From JAOUEA01 sp963825685 (GTDB taxonomy: Bacteria; Actinomycetota; UBA4738; HRBIN12), in the NCBI GenBank assembly GCA_963825685.1, contig CAWGUD010000001.1, positions 1 through 64,000 on the forward strand: DNA of 64,000 bases, in the 5' to 3' direction. Under the pieces are notes generated by a model. It searched no databases and was not told where the DNA came from. It saw only the letters and a list, made by a program, of their open reading frames with translations. A program made the translations under genes and the position numbers. Numbering within the stretch: position 1 is the stretch's first letter; every line of letters begins with the position of its first letter. Below are positions 9,267 through 18,079 of the stretch, piece after piece.

Positions 9267-9932
9267 CTAGACCGAGGGCGTGGGAGCCGTGGCCGAGAAC
9301 AGCGCGGCCGAGCCCACGACCTCCACGTCCACGTCGCGGAACGACGCGCCGAGGATCTCACGGAGCCCGTCGACCGTATCGTCGAGGTTGTCGAAGCCGC
9401 CCTGCTTGTTGGCGGCCCACAAGAAGGCGCGCGCCGGACGTGTGTGCGACGCCTCGTGACCGAGGACCGTCCCGCCGAAGAGCACGCCCTCGGGCGTGAG
9501 GACGTCGGCGATGTTGCGGATCGCGGTCGCCTTGTTCGTCATCGGATCGCGCAGGCAGTGAAGGACGAAGCTGAGTGCCGCTGAGTCGAACGGACCGTCG
9601 ACAGGCAGGGGCTTCATCACGTCGGCCTCAACCGTCGTCGGGGCCATCGACTCGAGCCGTCGTGAGGCGTGCTCGAGGACGTGGGGGTTCGGGTCGAGCA
9701 AGGTGATCTCGGTCCCCGCGGGTGGCGCAGCCTTCTCGATGAAGTACCCGGTGCCCGGCCCCACGTCGAGGTGCCGAGAGCCCAGGTGGCGACGGTAGAG
9801 CTCGACCACCGGTGGGACGGGCATCTTCCACACCGTGGGGGCCATGAACTTGAGGACCCACGCGTCGTAGATGCCGAGGAGCAAGGGGTTGTAGCCAGCC
9901 TGACCCTTGTACGACGGATCGCTCCGTTCCAT
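9267..9932 (-). CDS. class I SAM-dependent methyltransferase
   Basis: A 221-residue Rossmann-fold methyltransferase. Motif I is HLDVGPGTGYF (about residues 54-64), with an acidic residue after the next strand (LLDPNP) and the ALSFVLHCLRDP region that follows. The substrate is not predictable. GGAGG precedes the ATG at 9932. It is convergent with the DUF5684 gene (22 nt gap). Related proteins in actinobacteria are small-molecule methyltransferases; no biosynthetic partners are adjacent. Confidence 0.8.
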   Translation of the reverse strand: MERSDPSYKGQAGYNPLLLGIYDAWVLKFMAPTVWKMPVPPVVELYRRHLGSRHLDVGPGTGYFIEKAAPPAGTEITLLDPNPHVLEHASRRLESMAPTTVEADVMKPLPVDGPFDSAALSFVLHCLRDPMTNKATAIRNIADVLTPEGVLFGGTVLGHEASHTRPARAFLWAANKQGGFDNLDDTVDGLREILGASFRDVDVEVVGSAALFSATAPTPSV

Positions 9933-10032
9933 CGGGTGGCCTCCTTCAGATGGTGGACGGCGCCACGCTATGCCACGAGGCCTGCCGGGTCACGGGTGTC
10001 TCCTCGTCTGCGCGACCGGGTGTCACCACCAG

Positions 10033-10103
<71 letters not shown>

Positions 10104-10146
10104 GTGTGCCGAGGCACGTGCACCAAGCCTAGCAACCGTACGCTGC

Positions 10147-10152
10147 GATACT
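10147..10152 (+). promoter_or_regulatory. -10 box for the PhzF-like gene
   Basis: GATACT ends 8 nt before the ATG at 10161, the same near-leaderless spacing seen at many genes in this window. No Shine-Dalgarno sequence precedes the ATG. Confidence 0.4.
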
Positions 10153-10160
10153 GCTTGACC

Positions 10161-11021
10161 ATGAAGGTCCCCTTCCGGTTGCTCGATGTGTTCGCCGAGA
10201 CGCCGTTCTCCGGCAACCAGCTCTGCGTGGTGCCCGACGTGCCCGAGGGTCTCGGCGCCGACACGATGCTCACGCTCGCCCGCGAGATCGGGTTCTCGGA
10301 GACGACGTTCGTGACGGCGGTGCGCGACGACGGCTACGACGTGCGGATCTTCACCCCCGACGCCGAGCTGGCGTTCGCCGGGCACCCCACGATCGGCACG
10401 GCGTTCGTGATGGTCTCGGAGGGTCGCGTGGCGCCTTCCCTCGTGCAGACATCGGCCGCCGGCGACGTACCGGTCGAGGTCGACCTCGCGAACGGACGCG
10501 CGACGATGCACCAGCTGCCGCCGGTGTTCGGCGAGCCGTTCGACGACCGAGCGGCGGTCGCGGCCGCCGCGGGCCTCGAGGTGGCCGATCTGGTCGACGG
10601 CCTGCCGATCGTGTCGGCGTCGACGGGCATCGCCCATCTGATGGTGCCGGTGCGGGACGAGGCGACCCTGCGATCGGCAGAGCGCGATCCTCGACTGAGC
10701 ACCGAGGTCTGCGAGGCCGCCGACGCCGAGTCGCTCTACCTCTTCACGGTGCGCGGCGAGGGCGACGTGATGGCGCGCATGTTCGACCGGTTCCCAACGA
10801 TCTGGGAGGACCCGGCCACGGGCTCGGCGGCCGGCCCGCTCGGCGCGTACCTCTCGCGACACGGCCTCGCCGGCATGCCGGGCCGGGCGGTGGTGGCACA
10901 GGGCGAGATGATCGGGCGGCCGAGCTTCCTGCACCTGCGCGTCGCGCCCGACGGCGACTCGTGGGCGATCGAGGTCGAGGGCGGGGTGCGATCGACGGGA
11001 GAGGGAACGTTCTCGCTCTGA
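10161..11021 (+). CDS. PhzF-family isomerase
   Basis: A 286-residue member of the PhzF / diaminopimelate-epimerase fold family. It shows the catalytic glutamate in FSETTFV (E47), AGHPTIGTA and the EDPATGSAAGPL loop that binds substrate in the second half. Known members isomerise dihydro-hydroxyanthranilate in phenazine synthesis, but most genomic copies have no known substrate. No phenazine genes are nearby, so only the fold and general acid/base chemistry are supported. It is transcribed alone. Confidence 0.82.
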   Translation: MKVPFRLLDVFAETPFSGNQLCVVPDVPEGLGADTMLTLAREIGFSETTFVTAVRDDGYDVRIFTPDAELAFAGHPTIGTAFVMVSEGRVAPSLVQTSAAGDVPVEVDLANGRATMHQLPPVFGEPFDDRAAVAAAAGLEVADLVDGLPIVSASTGIAHLMVPVRDEATLRSAERDPRLSTEVCEAADAESLYLFTVRGEGDVMARMFDRFPTIWEDPATGSAAGPLGAYLSRHGLAGMPGRAVVAQGEMIGRPSFLHLRVAPDGDSWAIEVEGGVRSTGEGTFSL

Positions 11022-11025
11022 CGCG

Positions 11026-11442
11026 TCAGGCCGCCGACTGGCAGGCGACCGCCGGTTGCTCGACCACGGTCCCGCCCTCGGCGGCCTGCACCTCGGTGTA
11101 GAGCGAGTACGTGTCACCCACGGTGACCGGTCCGTCGCTCTCGTACACGGTGTTGCCGCTGGCGGTGAACACGGCGGAGCTGCCGTCCGCCGGCACCACG
11201 ACGCACCGCACCGCACCGTCGCCTCCGCCGGTGTTGGTCACGTCGAAGCGGTAGCAGACGGGCACGCCCGACCCGGCAGGGCAGTCGACCGCCTGCGGGG
11301 CGGCGACGGCGAACTCCGGATCGGAGACCGGGCCCCGGGCCTGCAGCACGAAGAGCGCGACGCCGATCGCGAGCCCGGAGACGAGCAGGACCACGAGCGC
11401 CATGTACCAGATCGTCGAGCGGTTCTGGGGAAGCAGCTGCAC
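11026..11442 (-). CDS. single-pass membrane-anchored secreted protein, unknown function
   Basis: After a short basic N-terminus there is one transmembrane segment (WYMALVVLLVSGLAIGVALF), then an extracellular domain with a few cysteines (VDCPAG, VPVCYRFDV, RCVVVP, VACQ) that could form disulfides, and TNTGGGDG, suggesting a beta-sandwich. No family recognised. The frame is open to an ATG at 11478. I prefer the GTG at 11442 because TACCGT lies 6 nt before it, matching the leaderless promoters elsewhere here. Confidence 0.6.
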   Translation of the reverse strand: MQLLPQNRSTIWYMALVVLLVSGLAIGVALFVLQARGPVSDPEFAVAAPQAVDCPAGSGVPVCYRFDVTNTGGGDGAVRCVVVPADGSSAVFTASGNTVYESDGPVTVGDTYSLYTEVQAAEGGTVVEQPAVACQSAA

Positions 11443-11514
11443 GCCGCCACGGTAGACGGGCACGCTCGGGTCACGCAATCGGTCCTTCGGTACCGTTCTC
11501 GGCCGTTCGCCACC

Positions 11515-12078
11515 TCAGGGCCGGGCGGCTCGATCGCCGGTGTTCCGATCGTGCCAGGGCCGTGGGTCGGTCCGCAGCAGTGAGTAGAGCAGCACGTCCT
11601 GGTTGCGACCCTCGTTGAAGAACGCCCCGCGAACCGTCCCCTCGAGGGTGAAACCGCACTTCTCGGCGATGCGCTGCGAAGCCTCGTTCCCGGGGACGAT
11701 GACCAGGTGGATGCGGTGTTCCTTCTTGGTCGAGAACAGGTAGTCGACGAGCAGCTCGACCGCCTCGGTCGCATAGCCACGGCCCGCGTGGCGGTCGTCG
11801 TACAGCTGGTACGAGAGCTCGAACGCATCCCAGTACGAGACCGGTCGGAAGAACTCGATGTGCCCCGCGAGCTCGTCTTCCGGCGTCAGGATGAGCAGCA
11901 TGCCCTCGGTCTTCTGCCAGAAGCCGTTCTCCTCGAACTCGCGCAGGAACGCCGACTCGGACATGACGCCGAGGGGGAAGTAGCTGCCGCGGGACCGGAT
12001 GCCGATATGAGCCTCGTAGAGGCTGTCGAGGTCGGATCGTCGAACGGGCCGCAGACGGATGCGGCGTCCCTGGAGCAT
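11515..12078 (-). CDS. GNAT-family N-acetyltransferase
   Basis: A 187-residue acetyltransferase of the RimJ/RimL-like subgroup. It opens with LQGRRIRLRPVRRSDLDSLY, has the acetyl-CoA loop region DRHAGRGYATEAVELLVDYLF (Q/R-x-x-G-x-G/A) and ends with NEASQRIAEKCGFTLEGT and FNEGRNQDVLLYSLL, all family hallmarks. The ATG at 12078 is preceded by AAAAGGGG. Acetyl acceptor unknown; relatives act on ribosomal proteins, antibiotics or small amines. Confidence 0.82.
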   Translation of the reverse strand: MLQGRRIRLRPVRRSDLDSLYEAHIGIRSRGSYFPLGVMSESAFLREFEENGFWQKTEGMLLILTPEDELAGHIEFFRPVSYWDAFELSYQLYDDRHAGRGYATEAVELLVDYLFSTKKEHRIHLVIVPGNEASQRIAEKCGFTLEGTVRGAFFNEGRNQDVLLYSLLRTDPRPWHDRNTGDRAARP

Positions 12079-12205
12079 GGCGGCACCCCTTTTCGCATGC
12101 GGCAGGGACGACGTCAATCCGACAACGTGCCATCGCCGACATCATCCACCATGCGGTGGCTCATCTCCACGCTGTCGCTCAGGCGCACCCTTGACTTCGG
12201 CCGCG

Positions 12206-12592
12206 TCATCCTCTTCGGCCGATTCGTTGGAACGATCGCTCGCGCTTGGGGCTCGCGATGTGGATGTGTTGGGCGATCGATCCGAACAGCAGCGACACCA
12301 CGGCGATCGATGCGAGGTCGATGAGTACGGCGAGGATGCGCCCCCCTGTCGAGATCGGGTTCGCCAGAGAGGAGGAGATCGTCGTGATCTGCGAGCTGGT
12401 CCAGAACAGGGCGTCACCGTATGTGGTGACCTCAGTGCCTGGCGCGCTCCGCTCGAGTCGATAGAACACGAAGGCGCCGGCGAGGACCAGGACCACCGTG
12501 ACCAACGCGAGGACGGTCACCCGCGCCCAGAGGAGCTCGTTCGCCGATCGGGGTTCGCGCAGCGCTCGGAGGAGACCGTGTCGATCGCTCAT
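12206..12592 (-). CDS. small ion-channel-like membrane protein with degenerate pore
   Basis: A 128-residue protein with two transmembrane helices (VTVLALVTVVLVLAGAFVFY and ILAVLIDLASIAVVSLLFGS) flanking a pore-helix-like segment, SSQITTISSSLANPIS. The arrangement is that of Ion_trans_2 channels, but the segment lacks TVGYGD. Cation selectivity is therefore doubtful. TAGCTT lies 6 nt before the ATG, so the mRNA should be leaderless. It may be a diverged channel or a non-conducting relative. Confidence 0.6.
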   Translation of the reverse strand: MSDRHGLLRALREPRSANELLWARVTVLALVTVVLVLAGAFVFYRLERSAPGTEVTTYGDALFWTSSQITTISSSLANPISTGGRILAVLIDLASIAVVSLLFGSIAQHIHIASPKRERSFQRIGRRG

Positions 12593-12867
12593 GGGGCGAA
12601 GCTAGCGGGTGGGGCTCTCCGACGCGAGCCGTCGTACCCTCGATCCGATCGAGTCGGCGATGCGCGAAGACCTGCCTCGACCCGAAGCGTCTCCAGCATG
12701 ACTGACCCTATCCCTGCTGGGCGACGCGGTAACCCTGCTGGGGTGCGCCATCCCGCCCGGCGACGGTCGTGCCGTTGTTCGCCCTCTCAGCAGATCTTTC
12801 AGGGTCAAGGTTCCAAGCCCCACGGGATAGCCTGGCGTTCCATGCTTCGCGGAAGGGGGAGTGAAGG
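12593..12867. other. intergenic region, no gene seen
   Basis: About 275 nt between divergent genes. It holds the TAGCTT -10 box of the minus-strand gene (12599-12604) and a short imperfect 21-nt-period repeat in which CCCTGCTGGG occurs at 12712-12721 and 12733-12742. No RNA gene recognised. Confidence 0.4.
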
Positions 12868-13122
12868 ATGTATGCGCTGCTGCTGGTCGCCTTGGTGATC
12901 GGTGCCGTGGCGGCGGCGTTCGGTGTCTCACACGTCATGACCAGCGGCTCCACGAGCACGCTGTTCGGTCGTCTCGGCGTCGCGGCAGGGCTCGTCGCCG
13001 TCGCGCTCGTCGCGCTCCTGCTGTTCGCGCAACCGTTGATGTGCGACCTACTCGGCGGAGCATGGAACGATCGGATCGATCAATGCGAGGGCGAGTTCGG
13101 TGCTGATCCCAGTTCCGACTAG
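12868..13122 (+). CDS. small two-helix membrane protein, unknown function
   Basis: An 84-residue protein with two hydrophobic helices (residues 3-24 and about 34-55) and a short acidic C-terminal tail containing two cysteines. GGAAGGGGGAGTGAAGG precedes the ATG, a strong ribosome-binding site. No family recognised. Confidence 0.6.
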   Translation: MYALLLVALVIGAVAAAFGVSHVMTSGSTSTLFGRLGVAAGLVAVALVALLLFAQPLMCDLLGGAWNDRIDQCEGEFGADPSSD

Positions 13123-13132
13123 GCAGTCCCCC

Positions 13133-13380
13133 TCAGACCGTTCGACGAGGAACGCGATGAGCACCCCCGTCCAGTGGACGGCGAGCCATGCGATCGAGCG
13201 GGCTTCGTGCCGGCACGGTAGGAGGCGAACTGATCGCAGGCCCGCCGTACACGTTCAGCGTGCTGGGGGAGAGGTTCTCGGCCCTGCAGGCGCGCAGGAA
13301 GCTCTGGGTCAGGGCCTTGATGTCACCTACACTGAGCGTCGTGTCCAGGATCACTATGAGCCCGGTACCTCCCACGTCGT
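13133..13380 (-). pseudogene. tyrosine-recombinase (integrase) N-terminal fragment
   Basis: Read on the minus strand, this stretch encodes SVGDIKALTQSFLRACRAE followed by NLSPSTLNVYG, the pattern of the SAM-like core-binding domain of XerC/D-type integrases (FLR..RA..LSPSTL..Y). After about 13265 the match continues only in other frames (DQFASYRAG, then AWLAVHWTGVLIAFLVERSEG), and no catalytic R-H-R-Y domain follows. It is a truncated, decayed fragment. It lies 77 nt from the 5' end of tRNA-Pro, a common neighbourhood for integrated elements. Confidence 0.5.
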
Positions 13381-13454
13381 CGGGTCGAGTCATGTGTGGC
13401 ACGAGCAGTACGCATGTGGTGATGGGAACACGAAGCACGGCTTGACCTGCAGAC

Positions 13455-13530
<76 letters not shown>

Positions 13531-13531
13531 C

Positions 13532-14357
13532 ATGTCGATCATGCGTTCCTCCCGAAGTGCCGTCTCGGCGCTGCTCGTGTCCGCATCGCTCGCGCTCGCC
13601 GGCTTCGGCGTGATCGCCGCATCGGCCCCGACCCCTGCCGCCGCCGGAGGAGGGAGATCCAGCGCTGCTCCCCGACGTGGTCGTGGAGCCGCTCAGGGAG
13701 ATCCGGATCCAGAAGGGCGCGGGGGTGAAGCTGCTGCGGTTCGCGTCGATCATCGGCAACGCGGGCGCCGGCGTCGTCGAGTTGAAGCCCGACACCCCCG
13801 CGCGCTCGGCCGAGAACGACTGTGACGGCGACGGCGACCCGCTGAACGACCGCAAGGCGTTCCAGCGCATCTTCGGCGACACCGACGGCGACGGCGTCTT
13901 CACGCGCGGCACGGACACCGTGCTCGAGAAGCGCTTCGCGGGGTGCTCGATCTTCCACGTCGCGCACGACCACTGGCACTTCGAGGAGTTCGCGCGCTAC
14001 CGGCTCGTGAAGCCGAAGACCGGGCGCATCGTGGCCAGCTCGGAGAAGGTCTCGTTCTGCGTGCGCGACAGCATCCGGTTCGGGCCCACGCTTCCGGGCT
14101 CGCCGGGCTTCATCCACTACGGCGACTGCACCCAGGACTCGATCACGGGCCTGTCGATCGGCTGGGCCGACTACTACGGCTCGACGCTGCCGGGGCAGGA
14201 GCTCGACATCAGGGGCCTGCCCGACGGCCGGTACTGCCTGCGCAACGAGGCCGACCCCACCGACCGGCTCGACGAGTCCGACGACGGGAACAACGGCCGC
14301 TCGACCCTCGTGCGCATCAGGGGTCGCGAGGTGACCGACCTGGAGCGGGCCTGCTGA
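13532..14357 (+). CDS. secreted lysyl-oxidase-family protein (frameshifted)
   Basis: Bacterial member of the lysyl oxidase family (PF01186), copper amine oxidases. The N-terminus is a Sec signal peptide (MSIMRSSRSAVSALLVSASL, then a small-residue cleavage region). The mature domain has CSIFHVAHDHWHFEEFARY, with the closely spaced histidines that bind copper in this family, and paired cysteines (FCVRDS, YGDCTQ, RYCLRN). Signal peptide and domain are in different frames; one extra base in the GGAGGAGGGAG run near 13650 explains this and gives 274 residues. The ATG starts 2 nt after the tRNA-Pro 3' end (an alternative ATG is at 13541), so tRNA processing may create its mRNA 5' end. Confidence 0.75.
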
Positions 14358-14364
14358 GCGTTCC

Positions 14365-15495
14365 TCAGCGGGCGCCCGGTCCCCGGCCGTAGCGCGACAT
14401 GATGTCGACCAGCGCGCCGTGGTCGAGACGGTGGGCGGTGATGCCGTCGCGACCGACCATCGTCTCGGCGGCGACGAGCGCGTTGAGGATCGCTTCCTCG
14501 GTCGCCTCGATCGCGCCCCAGAACAGCTCGCTGATCGAGCCGTCGGGGATCATCGAGACCTCGACCGGCGTGCTCTCGCCGTCGGTCTTGTAACTCTGCA
14601 GCGCGCCCCGGTTCGCCGTCGAGAACGCGAGGAAGATGTCGCCGCTGGAGTGCTCCCCGGCGCCCCCCGCCCGTGCGATGCCGAGGCCTGCCCGCTGGGC
14701 GAGACGCTCGAGCTGATGGGGGAGCATCGGGGCATCGGTCGCGAGGATCACGATGATCGAGCCCATGCCGGGCTCGATCGGGCGCCTGAGGCTCTCCTCC
14801 TGATCCCACGGCGAGGGCACCTCGGTGACCGGGATCTCGCGCCCGACCGGCACGCCGTCGACCGTGAGCCGTTCCCGGCGGCCGTAGTTCGCCTGCACGA
14901 GGGCGCCGACCGTCCATCCGTCGACCGCGCGCGAGGCCGTGCCCGTGCCGCCCTTGAAGTCGTGGCACACCATGCCCGTGCCGCCGCCGACGCCTCCTTC
15001 GGGGACCGGCCCGGTCGCCGCCGAGTCGAGCGCCGCGAGCAGATGCTCGGGTCGCACGTGCATGCCGTTGATGTCGTTGAGCGCGCCGTCGTAGGTCTCG
15101 CCCACGACCGGGAGGCTCCAGTACGCGGTGAGGTCGGCGCGACCGCGCAGCTCGGCGGCGACGAGCGCATCGCGCACGACCCCGACGCTGTGGGTGTTCG
15201 TGAGCGCGACCGGCGTGGTGAGCTGGCCCGACTCGCGGATCCACTCGAGCCCGGTGAGCTCGCCGTTGCCGTTGAGGCGGTGGCACCCCGCGAACACCGG
15301 CTCGGCGCCGATGCCGGGGTGCGGCACGATCACCGTGACGCCGGTGCGGACGGGCCCACGACCGACCTCGAGCGGGCCCTCACCCTCGATCAGCGTGGTC
15401 ATCCCGACCGAGACGCCCTCGACGTCGGTGATCGCGTTGAGCGGTCCGGGCGGCAGCTGGCCGACCGTGAGGCCGAGGTCTCGGTAGCGCGTCAT
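14365..15495 (-). CDS. P1 family (DmpA-like, S58) peptidase
   Basis: A 376-residue Ntn-hydrolase-like enzyme that cleaves itself into two chains. The conserved self-cleavage site is GMGSIIVILATDAPMLP, where the serine (S246) becomes the N-terminal nucleophile of the beta chain. The N-terminal NAITDVEGVSVG and the NDINGMHVRPEHLLAAL regions match DmpA/BapA aminopeptidases. Known members release N-terminal D- or beta-amino acids. It lies immediately downstream of azlD on the same strand (12 nt), and may be co-expressed with that amino-acid exporter. Confidence 0.88.
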   Translation of the reverse strand: MTRYRDLGLTVGQLPPGPLNAITDVEGVSVGMTTLIEGEGPLEVGRGPVRTGVTVIVPHPGIGAEPVFAGCHRLNGNGELTGLEWIRESGQLTTPVALTNTHSVGVVRDALVAAELRGRADLTAYWSLPVVGETYDGALNDINGMHVRPEHLLAALDSAATGPVPEGGVGGGTGMVCHDFKGGTGTASRAVDGWTVGALVQANYGRRERLTVDGVPVGREIPVTEVPSPWDQEESLRRPIEPGMGSIIVILATDAPMLPHQLERLAQRAGLGIARAGGAGEHSSGDIFLAFSTANRGALQSYKTDGESTPVEVSMIPDGSISELFWGAIEATEEAILNALVAAETMVGRDGITAHRLDHGALVDIMSRYGRGPGAR

Positions 15496-15507
15496 CGGTG
15501 GCGGAGC

Positions 15508-15819
15508 CTATCCGGTCACGGCTCGGATGCCCGCCGTCACGACCGCGGCGACCACGACGACGATCAGCACGGGCGCCTTCAGCTTGATCGCGACCGCCGC
15601 GGCGAGCACGCCGGGCACGCGCGCGTCGAGGACCAGCTCCTGGTCCCCGCCGAACGTGTTCACCGCGACCAGGGCGGCCAGCAGGGCCGGGGCGAGCAGC
15701 GCCACGACGCCCGTGACCCGCTCGGGCAGCGGTTTCCCGCCGAGCAGCATCGGCCCGAGCGCCTTGATGGCGATCGTGACCACCCCGACGACGACCACCA
15801 CGATCCAGGTGTCGCTCAC
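15508..15819 (-). CDS. azlD: AzlD-family branched-chain amino acid exporter subunit
   Basis: A 103-residue, three- to four-helix membrane protein with the family pattern IKALGPMLLGGKPLPERV and LAPALLAALVAVN. It pairs with AzlC to export branched-chain amino acids or analogues. The GTG start overlaps the azlC stop by 4 nt (GTGA), showing translational coupling. Confidence 0.85.
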   Translation of the reverse strand: MSDTWIVVVVVGVVTIAIKALGPMLLGGKPLPERVTGVVALLAPALLAALVAVNTFGGDQELVLDARVPGVLAAAVAIKLKAPVLIVVVVAAVVTAGIRAVTG

Positions 15820-16519
15820 GTCGCGGACCCCTCGTCGGTGCGAGCCGTGGGACGGTCGAGCAGGCCCAGCAGGCAGGCGCCGGCGGCGGCGATGATCGGC
15901 ACGCCCGCCGGCGTGAACGGCGTGAGCACCAACGCGATGACCGCCCCCAGGATCGCGGCCTCTTTCGCCCGTCGGTCACGAGCTGGGGAACGAGCAGGGC
16001 CAGGAAGAGCGCCGGGAACGCGGCGTCGAGCCCCCACGTCGAGGGGTCGCCGATCACGTCGCCGAACGCCACCCCCAGCACCGTGCCCGCGACCCACGCC
16101 GCGTAGAGCGTGACCCCGGCGCCCAGCAGCACCCGGGGATTGAACCGGCCGTCTCCCTCGGCGGCGACGGCCCAGCTCTCGTCGACCGTGAGCTGTGCGT
16201 GCAGGAACCGCGACCAGGCGCTCCCGGTCAGCCACGGCGCCACGCTCACCCCGATCGGTCCGTACCGGGCGTTCAGCAGCACGGCCGCCGTGATCGCGGC
16301 GGCGACCGTGCCCCCGACGTCGAGGATCGACGCGGCGGCGAACTGCGCCGACCCGGCGAACGTCGTCATCGACATCACGATCGGCGCGAGTACGCCCATG
16401 CCCGCGGCCCTCGCCAGCACGCCGTAGGAGACCCCGAACCCGACGACCGCGATCGCCAGGGGGGCGACCGCGCGCACGCCGTCACGGTGTGAACGCTCCT
16501 CGCGGGCCGGCTCGCTCAT
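15816..16519 (-). CDS. azlC: AzlC-family branched-chain amino acid exporter (frameshifted)
   Basis: Integral membrane protein with AVAPLAIAVVGFGVSYGVLA, SMTTFAGSAQFAAASIL and LNARYGPIG, the AzlC/YgaZ core. The frame breaks near 15967: the first frame reads to ...LVPQLVTD, then AKEAAILGAVIALVLTPF continues in another frame. One missing base restores a 234-residue protein, a normal length, whose stop overlaps azlD. This is one of the few deletion-type shifts in the window. Its start lies just upstream of, and divergent from, the HExxH protein gene at 16540. Confidence 0.83.
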
Positions 16520-16539
16520 CGTCCGGTCATGCTAGAGGC

Positions 16540-17013
16540 GTGCGCATCACGTCGACGTTCGAACCCTTGCCCCCCGATGCCGTGCAGCGGGCTCTCCGTG
16601 GACTGCCCTCGGCCGACGGGTACGCCGTGCACGTCAAGCCCCTGCGCTACCGGGAACGGCCGCACCTGTCGGCCTGGACGGACTTCGGCGAGCGCACGAT
16701 CACGCTGCAGGTTCCCGAGCCGTTCTTCCCGTTCGGGGAGGTCGTGCCGTACGCCGCGAAACGCCGGCCCGGCAAGCGGCTCCGCTTCATCTGGCTCACC
16801 GAGGGCGTCACGTTCCGCACGCCGCGCGAGGTGCTGCGGTTCCTGTACTGCCACGAGTGGATGCACGTGTGGGGTACCACGAAGCAGGGTGGGCGCCGGG
16901 TGGGGGAGACAGCCTGCGATCGGTTCGCGCTGCAGAACTACCGGCGGCGGATCGTGACCGTCGAGGACGCCGAGGCATCGTTGAACGGGCGGGGGCGCTC
17001 GGGACAGCGGTGA
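16540..17013 (+). CDS. putative zinc metallopeptidase (HEWMH motif)
   Basis: About 157 residues. The motif CHEWMHVWGTTKQGGR places an HExxH zinc-binding pair at residues 105-109, followed by GETACDRFALQNYRRR, whose Glu could be a third ligand. Earlier parts (RITLQVPEPFFPFGEVV-like strand region, KRLRFIWLTEGVTF) look like a beta-sheet core. I know no named family for it. The GTG at 16540 follows a CATGCT box by 6 nt; the frame extends upstream to an ATG at 16489, but that would overlap azlC. Confidence 0.6.
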   Translation: MRITSTFEPLPPDAVQRALRGLPSADGYAVHVKPLRYRERPHLSAWTDFGERTITLQVPEPFFPFGEVVPYAAKRRPGKRLRFIWLTEGVTFRTPREVLRFLYCHEWMHVWGTTKQGGRRVGETACDRFALQNYRRRIVTVEDAEASLNGRGRSGQR

Positions 17014-17017
17014 ACGT

Positions 17018-17023
17018 TATCCT
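17018..17023 (+). promoter_or_regulatory. -10 box before a small reading frame
   Basis: TATCCT lies exactly 6 nt before a GTG at 17030, the leaderless spacing common here. It is the main reason to take the following small frame seriously. Confidence 0.35.
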
Positions 17024-17029
17024 GGCGCC

Positions 17030-17237
17030 GTGACCCGACCGCCTCGGAAGTGCGCGAACCCCGTTCGTCCCCGGGCGGCGGACGTGGGTGTCCTGTGCAG
17101 GGCCGACTACCTTTGCAAGCGTCGGACCGGGATCCTCCGACGGGAGTCGGTCATCCTTGCCACCGGGTACCGCAACCTCGTCCGCGAGCTGGAAGCCGAC
17201 TCGGCTGGTGGGCCTAGTTCCAACCCGGCGCGGTGGC
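17030..17237 (+). CDS. possible small cysteine-containing protein (start only)
   Basis: From GTG 17030 the frame reads a basic peptide with KCANPVRP and VGVLCRADYLCKRR, that is, three or four cysteines that might bind zinc. The frame stays open past 17237, where it becomes antisense to the next lipoprotein gene, so its end is unknown and an indel may hide a nearby stop. No family recognised. The evidence is the TATCCT box and the cysteine spacing only. Confidence 0.25.
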
Positions 17238-17994
17238 TCAATCGATGTGGATGGAGTCCAGCATGGACTGGAGCTCCCGGAGGTCCTCGTCGGAAGCTGC
17301 TGGCCCGTGCTGCGTCAGGAACACCTGGCGCTCGCCGTCCACGTCCACGACGTAGATGCTCGCGGTGTAGCCGGGCATGAGGACGAAGTACTGTCTGAGT
17401 GGGCTTGCTGAACCAGATCTGAAGGCCCGGGCGCCCGAAGTCGGCCAAGAAGCAGGACCGGAGGTCGGCGCCCTTCCGGACCTCGAGATCGATCCGCGTC
17501 GCCGGAAGGCCCCCGATGGTCGTCTGCACCGGTTCGGTAGTGGCGGTTCCTGGCTGCGCGAGCAGGGCGTCGACGAGGTCGTTGACCTTCGGCCCTGCTG
17601 CCTGCGATCGGGCCACGTTCACCCTCGCACGGATCGGCGTAGACCTCGTCGACCAGCACTGGGTAGATGCGAGCCCAGCCGCTTCGTCGAAGCCCTCGTA
17701 CTTGGACAGGTAGTGGCCGGTGTGGCCCTTCCACCCCTCGGGGATCGTGATCGTGTAGTCCACGATCGACCACAGCAGCGGATCCGATCCTGTACGTCCT
17801 TCGCTCGAGACCGAATAGGTGCCGGGCTCGAGGCGCGGGCCATCCTCCAGCGGTATCGACGGGGGCGTGGGAGAGGTGGTCGTCGCCGGCTGCGGCTCGG
17901 GTGCAGCCGACGAGCCGTCGTCCCCGCCCTCGCACGCCGTCAAGACCATCACCAGCACGGCCACTGCTACCACAGGTCCTGGGTGAGCTCTCAT
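17238..17994 (-). CDS. lipoprotein of unknown function (several frameshifts)
   Basis: Begins with a lipoprotein signal peptide ending in the LTAC lipobox, followed by a Ser/Thr/Pro linker. The mature domain has ...YTITIPEGWKG, an ARIYPVLVDEVYADPC stretch, GPKVNDLVDALLAQPG, QTTIGGLPATRIDLEV and a tail VVDVDGERQVFL, all resembling a lipoprotein-like domain common in actinobacteria. These pieces lie in different frames, requiring shifts near 17690, 17620 and 17397. The stop at 17238-17240 belongs to the last frame (SMLDSIHID). AGGAG precedes the ATG at 17994. Three indels in 750 nt could be sequencing error or real decay. Confidence 0.55.
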
Positions 17995-18079
17995 GTCGCT
18001 TCTCCTCTCAGGCTCTTCGGCGTGCGTCGAAGGGATGGTCCGGAACGAGATGTGCTGAGGCCAGCGCTTCAGCTCGAGA

